The position numbers were made by a program, and so were the translations under genes. This document shows, in pieces, positions 60,489 to 64,000 of a stretch of 64,000 bases of DNA. Source of the stretch: Pseudomonadota bacterium (GTDB lineage Bacteria; Pseudomonadota; Gammaproteobacteria; Xanthomonadales; Ahniellaceae). The stretch is from contig JALHNO010000002.1 of the NCBI GenBank assembly GCA_022843465.1, positions 1-64,000 on the forward strand. The letters are read 5' to 3'. The first letter of the stretch is position 1; every line of letters begins with the position of its first letter. The notes beneath the pieces were generated by a model that was given only the letters and a program-made list of their open reading frames with translations, was not told the origin of the DNA and ran no database searches.

Positions 60489-61324
60489 TGAAGTACTCGG
60501 TGATCATTCCTGCATTCAATCGACGCGAGCTGCTGGTCTCGGCCATCGACAGTGTCCTCAGTCAGCACCATGCCGATATCGAGATCATCGTGGTCGATGA
60601 CGGTTCCGGCGATGGCACCAGTGGGATGCTCAGGCAACGTTTTCCGATGGTGCGCGCCCTGCATCAGACCAACCAGGGTCCAGCGGCGGCGCGCAATCGT
60701 GGCATCGCAGTCGCGAAGGGTAGCTTCATCGCATTTCTGGATTCCGACGATGTCTGGCTCGAGCGCAAGATCGAGCGAGAACTCGCGCTCTTCGAGCGTT
60801 TTCCTGAGGCCGACCTGCTCGCAGGCAATGCCAGCTCCTTCATCGAAGGCGCGCTGCGTTCGGCCGACACCTTTGCGCAACGGAAGATTCCGTTTGTGGG
60901 CGCGACTCCGCGCTACTTCGACTGGTCATTGCCGATCATGAAGCTGGGCCCGACCTGCTGCATCAGCGCCATGGTGTTCCGTGCCGAGACCTTGCGTTCA
61001 TTCGGCCCGCAGCCGTTCGACGAGCGCCTGCGTCTGGATGAGGACTGGGACCTGGAGTTTCGCCTGTTCGCCCGATTCAAGGCGCTGCTCTATCCCGAGG
61101 TCGTGTGCCACCGTCACGTGTTCCACGACGGCACCCGCCAGCACTACAGCCCCAGCGGTCAGATCAGGAGCGCCGCCGAACAGCAGCGGATCTGGCGACA
61201 GCAGCGCGAGATCATTGCGCGCTATCTCGATGTTTTACCCTGGGATGCCGACACCAGGGCAGGATTCCTGCAACGCCATCGTGAGCTTGAATCCCTATTG
61301 CAAGGCCACGAGCACGAAGCCTGA
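60488..61324 (+). CDS. family 2 glycosyltransferase
   Basis: A 278-aa GT-A protein with the classical N-terminus YSVIIPAFNRRELLVSAIDS, VVDDGSGDGTS, FLDSDDVWLERK (DxD region) and the catalytic-base motif LDEDWDLEFRLF. It is clearly related in fold to the preceding glycosyltransferase but not a recent duplicate. The start codon overlaps the stop of that gene. The product is probably an exported oligosaccharide or glycolipid; no polymerase or flippase is in the window. The longer in-frame extension back to 60137 lies inside the upstream gene. Confidence 0.92.
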   Translation: MKYSVIIPAFNRRELLVSAIDSVLSQHHADIEIIVVDDGSGDGTSGMLRQRFPMVRALHQTNQGPAAARNRGIAVAKGSFIAFLDSDDVWLERKIERELALFERFPEADLLAGNASSFIEGALRSADTFAQRKIPFVGATPRYFDWSLPIMKLGPTCCISAMVFRAETLRSFGPQPFDERLRLDEDWDLEFRLFARFKALLYPEVVCHRHVFHDGTRQHYSPSGQIRSAAEQQRIWRQQREIIARYLDVLPWDADTRAGFLQRHRELESLLQGHEHEA

Positions 61325-61427
61325 CCGTGCAGCAAACAGGCGGATTGATCATGGCGCCCGATTCGCGGCGCCGTTGACCTTGATCCTGTCCCCATCGGAA
61401 TCGACCGGCTCCGCTGTTGAGCGCGAT

Positions 61428-61805
61428 GGAGCGGGGCTTGCCCACAGATCCTGGCTTTGATCCTGATGTTGACCTTGATGTTGAGGTTGATGCTGACGTT
61501 GATGTTGTAGAGCGCGGCTTGCCGCGCTGCGTTTGATTTTTTCTCGCATTGATGAAGATCAATAGCTTCAGGAGCGAAGGTAAAGAGCGGCGCGGCAAGC
61601 CACGCTCTATGCAATCCCCCAGGTGACAAGAGCATGAATCAAGCGCAGCGGGGCAAGCCCGCGCTCTACAACATCAACGTCAACATCAACGTCAAGAGCA
61701 GCGGGGCAAGCCCGCGCTCTACAACGTCAACATCAACGTCAAGAGCAGCGGGGCAAGCCCGCGCTCTACAACATCAACGTCGACGCCAACTTCGACTTCG
61801 ACTTC
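61428..61805. repeat. cluster of palindrome/hexamer repeats with three tandem units
   Basis: Family palindromes occur near 61431, 61510 and 61590. Three direct units then start at 61645, 61698 and 61745, each GCAGCGGGGCAAGCCCGCGC followed by TCTACAAC and AACRTC hexamers. The periods are 53 and 47 bp, differing by exactly one hexamer. The array ends in a TTCGAC hexamer tract (about 61789-61806) close to the multicopper oxidase stop. No gene in 61325-61829. Confidence 0.88.
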
Positions 61806-61829
61806 AAGAGAAGGGCAACAGGCGAACCG

Positions 61830-63800
61830 TCAATGATGCCCTTGCGCCGCCGCGCCGCCCTTGCCGTCCGGCAAGACGACTTCGACGTTTTGCATCATGC
61901 CCTGGTCTTCGTGATCCAGGATGTGGCAATGCAGGACGAACTCGCCGATGTAGCGCTGGTAGCGGGTGTAGATGTCTATCACCACGTCGGACTGCACGAA
62001 GATCGTGTCCTTCCAGGTATTGAGCATGCCCGCGTATTGGCCATCGGTGATTTCCGGTCCGGTCGGTTGTCCGTCCGCGCCCTTTCTGCGCACGCTCTTG
62101 ATCTGGAACGGATTGACGTGGATATGGAAGGGGTGCGAGCCCCCCGAAGAAGTCAGCCGCCAGGCCTGTGCCTTGTGCAGGATCAGGGTCTGGTCCATGC
62201 GGTCGGGCTTGAAGGGTTTGCCATTGACCATGAAGTCCGAGCCGACGATATTGAAGTCGATGCTGATGTCTTTTAGCCCGGAGCGATCGATTTCTGCCCT
62301 GTCGATGCTCCTGTGCGGTACAAAGCGCGTGAGCTGCATATTGCCGATATCGCGAACGATCTGGTCGCGGACATCGGCGGGAAAGGTCCGTGCCGACGCG
62401 GTCAATTCGGCCTGCATGAAGGCCTTCTGATCGGTCACCCGACGTCCGCCGGTGGCCTCGATGATTGCCAGCACCTTGGGGTTTTCGGCTGATGCCGAGA
62501 TCGAACCCGTGGCCGTGGCTCCATCATCGAACACGCAGTAAGCGCCCGCTTCCGGCAGGCTGAACAGTACGTCGCTGCGGTATCCGGATTGCAGATACAG
62601 GGTGTTCTTAGGATAGATGTCGGCACGCGTCAGGCCATCTGCGGCGACTTCAAACAGGCTGACATCGGTACCGGTGCAGGCCTTGGCCACTTCATCGGCG
62701 CGCTCTTCGGGGCTGCCGGCCGTGGCCTTCAACAGGGAGGCATCACCGATCTTGCGGATCCGCAGGGCGATGCTCTCGCGCACGCCCGCATGCACAAAGC
62801 GCCAGCGATACAGACGGCCCGCCATCATCGGCAAGGTCGGACGGACGTGACCATTGATCGAGGTATAGCGGCCCGATGCCTTCCAGACGCCAGGGGTCAT
62901 CTGCTTCTTGAAGTCCTCGATCTTGCCGACCTGTCCGTCCTTGCAGATCCAGCGTTGGGTGACCGGGTCCACCTCGATATTGCCGGCCGCGTCAAAGCAG
63001 GCATAGGGAATCTGCTGGATCAGCATTTCCTCGCTGTAGTCATTTGTCGATCGCGGCGCAAACGGCTTGAGCAGAACATCCAGATCACCATTGCTGCCAT
63101 TGCCCTTGGGCAGTCGATCACCGCGGATGATCAGCATGCCGGCCATGCCGCTGCCGACCTGCATGGAGGTGGAACCATGACGATGCGGGTGATACCAGAA
63201 GGTGCCTGCGGGGTGGTCGTCCGGCACGTTGTACTCGTACTCGAAATTCACGCCCGGATACAGCGACAGCAAAACGTTGTCGCTATTGCCGGTGGGTGAG
63301 ACCCAGAGACCATGCGAGTGCAGGTTGGTGGTATTGAAGCAATGCGGCTCATTGACGCCGCGGCCGACATTGCAGTCGGGCTCGGCCGGCAACTGATTCT
63401 GCAGTCCAATACGCACGGTCTGGCCCGGTTCCATATCGATCGTCGGTGCCACGAACTCGTCCCCGTAGGAACGCAGATTCACGGCATCGAACTTTCCCGT
63501 GGCCGGATTGAAAATCCTGCCCTGGGTGTATTTGATCGGCAGGATGAAATGCTGTTGCCGGCCCTCGCGGATGGCTTCACTTTCCGCGCCCGGTGACAGC
63601 AGATTGGTGCCGGCCCGAAACGATTCGGCCATGGCGCCAGCGCGCTTCGCCTGCGCAGGTTCTGCCGATTGTGCCGGCAAGCGTGGCGGCGGACGAAACA
63701 CTGGTGCCTGCTCGGCCTGTTGAGCAAGGCTCACGCCGCCGTGCAAGGCCATCATCGCGAACAAACAGAATCGAATTTCCCAGCGCGCATGCTTTTGCAT
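61830..63800 (-). CDS. exported multicopper oxidase
   Basis: A 656-aa protein with a signal peptide (WEIRFCLFAMMALHGGVSLA). Copper-site motifs are in order: LHSHGLWVS and WYHPHRHGSTSM (N-terminal domain), then HPFHIHVNPF and HCHILDHEDQGMM (C-terminal type 1 and trinuclear sites). It should oxidise phenolic or metal substrates and reduce O2 to water in the periplasm; it could serve in copper tolerance, but no other copper genes are visible. Start MQKHARWE has GGGAAG upstream; the frame is open to 63881. Confidence 0.92.
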   Translation of the reverse strand: MQKHARWEIRFCLFAMMALHGGVSLAQQAEQAPVFRPPPRLPAQSAEPAQAKRAGAMAESFRAGTNLLSPGAESEAIREGRQQHFILPIKYTQGRIFNPATGKFDAVNLRSYGDEFVAPTIDMEPGQTVRIGLQNQLPAEPDCNVGRGVNEPHCFNTTNLHSHGLWVSPTGNSDNVLLSLYPGVNFEYEYNVPDDHPAGTFWYHPHRHGSTSMQVGSGMAGMLIIRGDRLPKGNGSNGDLDVLLKPFAPRSTNDYSEEMLIQQIPYACFDAAGNIEVDPVTQRWICKDGQVGKIEDFKKQMTPGVWKASGRYTSINGHVRPTLPMMAGRLYRWRFVHAGVRESIALRIRKIGDASLLKATAGSPEERADEVAKACTGTDVSLFEVAADGLTRADIYPKNTLYLQSGYRSDVLFSLPEAGAYCVFDDGATATGSISASAENPKVLAIIEATGGRRVTDQKAFMQAELTASARTFPADVRDQIVRDIGNMQLTRFVPHRSIDRAEIDRSGLKDISIDFNIVGSDFMVNGKPFKPDRMDQTLILHKAQAWRLTSSGGSHPFHIHVNPFQIKSVRRKGADGQPTGPEITDGQYAGMLNTWKDTIFVQSDVVIDIYTRYQRYIGEFVLHCHILDHEDQGMMQNVEVVLPDGKGGAAAQGHH

Positions 63801-64000
63801 TGGACTTCCCGTGGATGCTTGTTGACAGTAAATGTCCGGCTCCCAGCGCACAACACAGCGGCGCTGGCCCCCACCAGACAAGCCCGGCCACTATCCGCGC
63901 ACCGACTTGCACAATCAATAGACCGACCCCTGTCGAATCTTCCAGCTGTTCGACCTTGCCATTGAAATCCGATACTCGCAGGGGAAAATCGCAGCATTCT
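63801..64000. other. 200 bp upstream of the multicopper oxidase, no gene recognised
   Basis: This should contain the promoter of the minus-strand multicopper oxidase gene. Open frames here on both strands lack start signals and family character. Confidence 0.4.

Noticed and set aside
61645-61806. Possible CRISPR array
   Set aside because: The units have no unique spacers; the intervals are themselves hexamer repeats, there are only three units, and no cas genes are present.

Overview
The window is high-GC chromosomal DNA of a gammaproteobacterium, most likely in or near the Xanthomonadales (Lysobacterales). The clues are the SRP RNA, tRNA-Ser, dnaX, ybaB, recR block, the maf/yceD-rpmF-fabH-fabD-fabG-acpP-fabF block, the TgpA-DUF58-MoxR cassette, and abundant REP-like palindromes. 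The taxonomic placement is an inference from gene order and protein style, not a search result. Almost all CDSs look intact; the only clear gene debris is a transposase stub.

Layout. (1) 1-6 kb is housekeeping: ffs and tRNA-Ser (both minus), then dnaX, ybaB, a GAF-EAL c-di-GMP phosphodiesterase, recR and a HIT hydrolase. (2) 6-12 kb holds a minus-strand MoxR/DUF58/transglutaminase cassette and a GT-C glycosyltransferase. (3) 12-18.8 kb is the fatty-acid block, with maf on the opposite strand, no plsX between rpmF and fabH, and a hairpin terminator between acpP and fabF. (4) 18.8-35.3 kb is a reductive pyrimidine degradation locus: CodA-like deaminase, MmsA, N-carbamoyl-beta-alanine amidohydrolase, PreT, PreA and an NCS1 permease. 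It is interleaved with two large beta-propeller sensors, a hybrid two-component regulator and a diguanylate cyclase. Dihydropyrimidinase and beta-alanine aminotransferase are not in the window. (5) 35-48.4 kb is a mixed accessory stretch: TANGO2-like protein, a very large membrane patatin, a PQQ-type sugar dehydrogenase, a Tat-exported vanadium haloperoxidase, a delta-60 repeat protein, a secreted protein with a C-terminal heme c motif, and a PRTase-like protein.

(6) 49-58.6 kb is the most striking part. A [NiFe]-hydrogenase large-subunit homologue is followed in a tightly coupled operon by hypF, hypC, a SIS sugar-isomerase-like gene, hypD, hypE and an FmdE-like gene. The large subunit has lost one of the four metal-binding cysteines (Ser93), the proton-relay Glu (Gly44) and the C-terminal processing His (Tyr586). 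It keeps the other three Cys and the active-site Arg. No small subunit, hypA, hypB or maturation endopeptidase is present in the window. This suggests a hydrogenase-derived protein that receives the Fe(CN)2CO group from dedicated HypCDEF but does something other than ordinary H2 cycling. A VanX-like protein that appears to lack the catalytic Glu is encoded divergently next to it.

(7) 58.7-61.3 kb is a translationally coupled trio of an ATP-grasp-like protein and two family-2 glycosyltransferases. (8) 61.8-63.8 kb is a multicopper oxidase.

The accessory half is studded with a dispersed repeat family. GC-rich palindromes (core AGCGGGGCTTGCCCCGCT) border runs of TTGATS hexamers, and a 161-bp MITE-like element has terminal inverted repeats. 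One copy of that element (39.65 kb) is empty. The other (48.5 kb) is split by a 240-bp insertion with perfect 44-bp inverted repeats and a stub of an IS200/IS605-type transposase.
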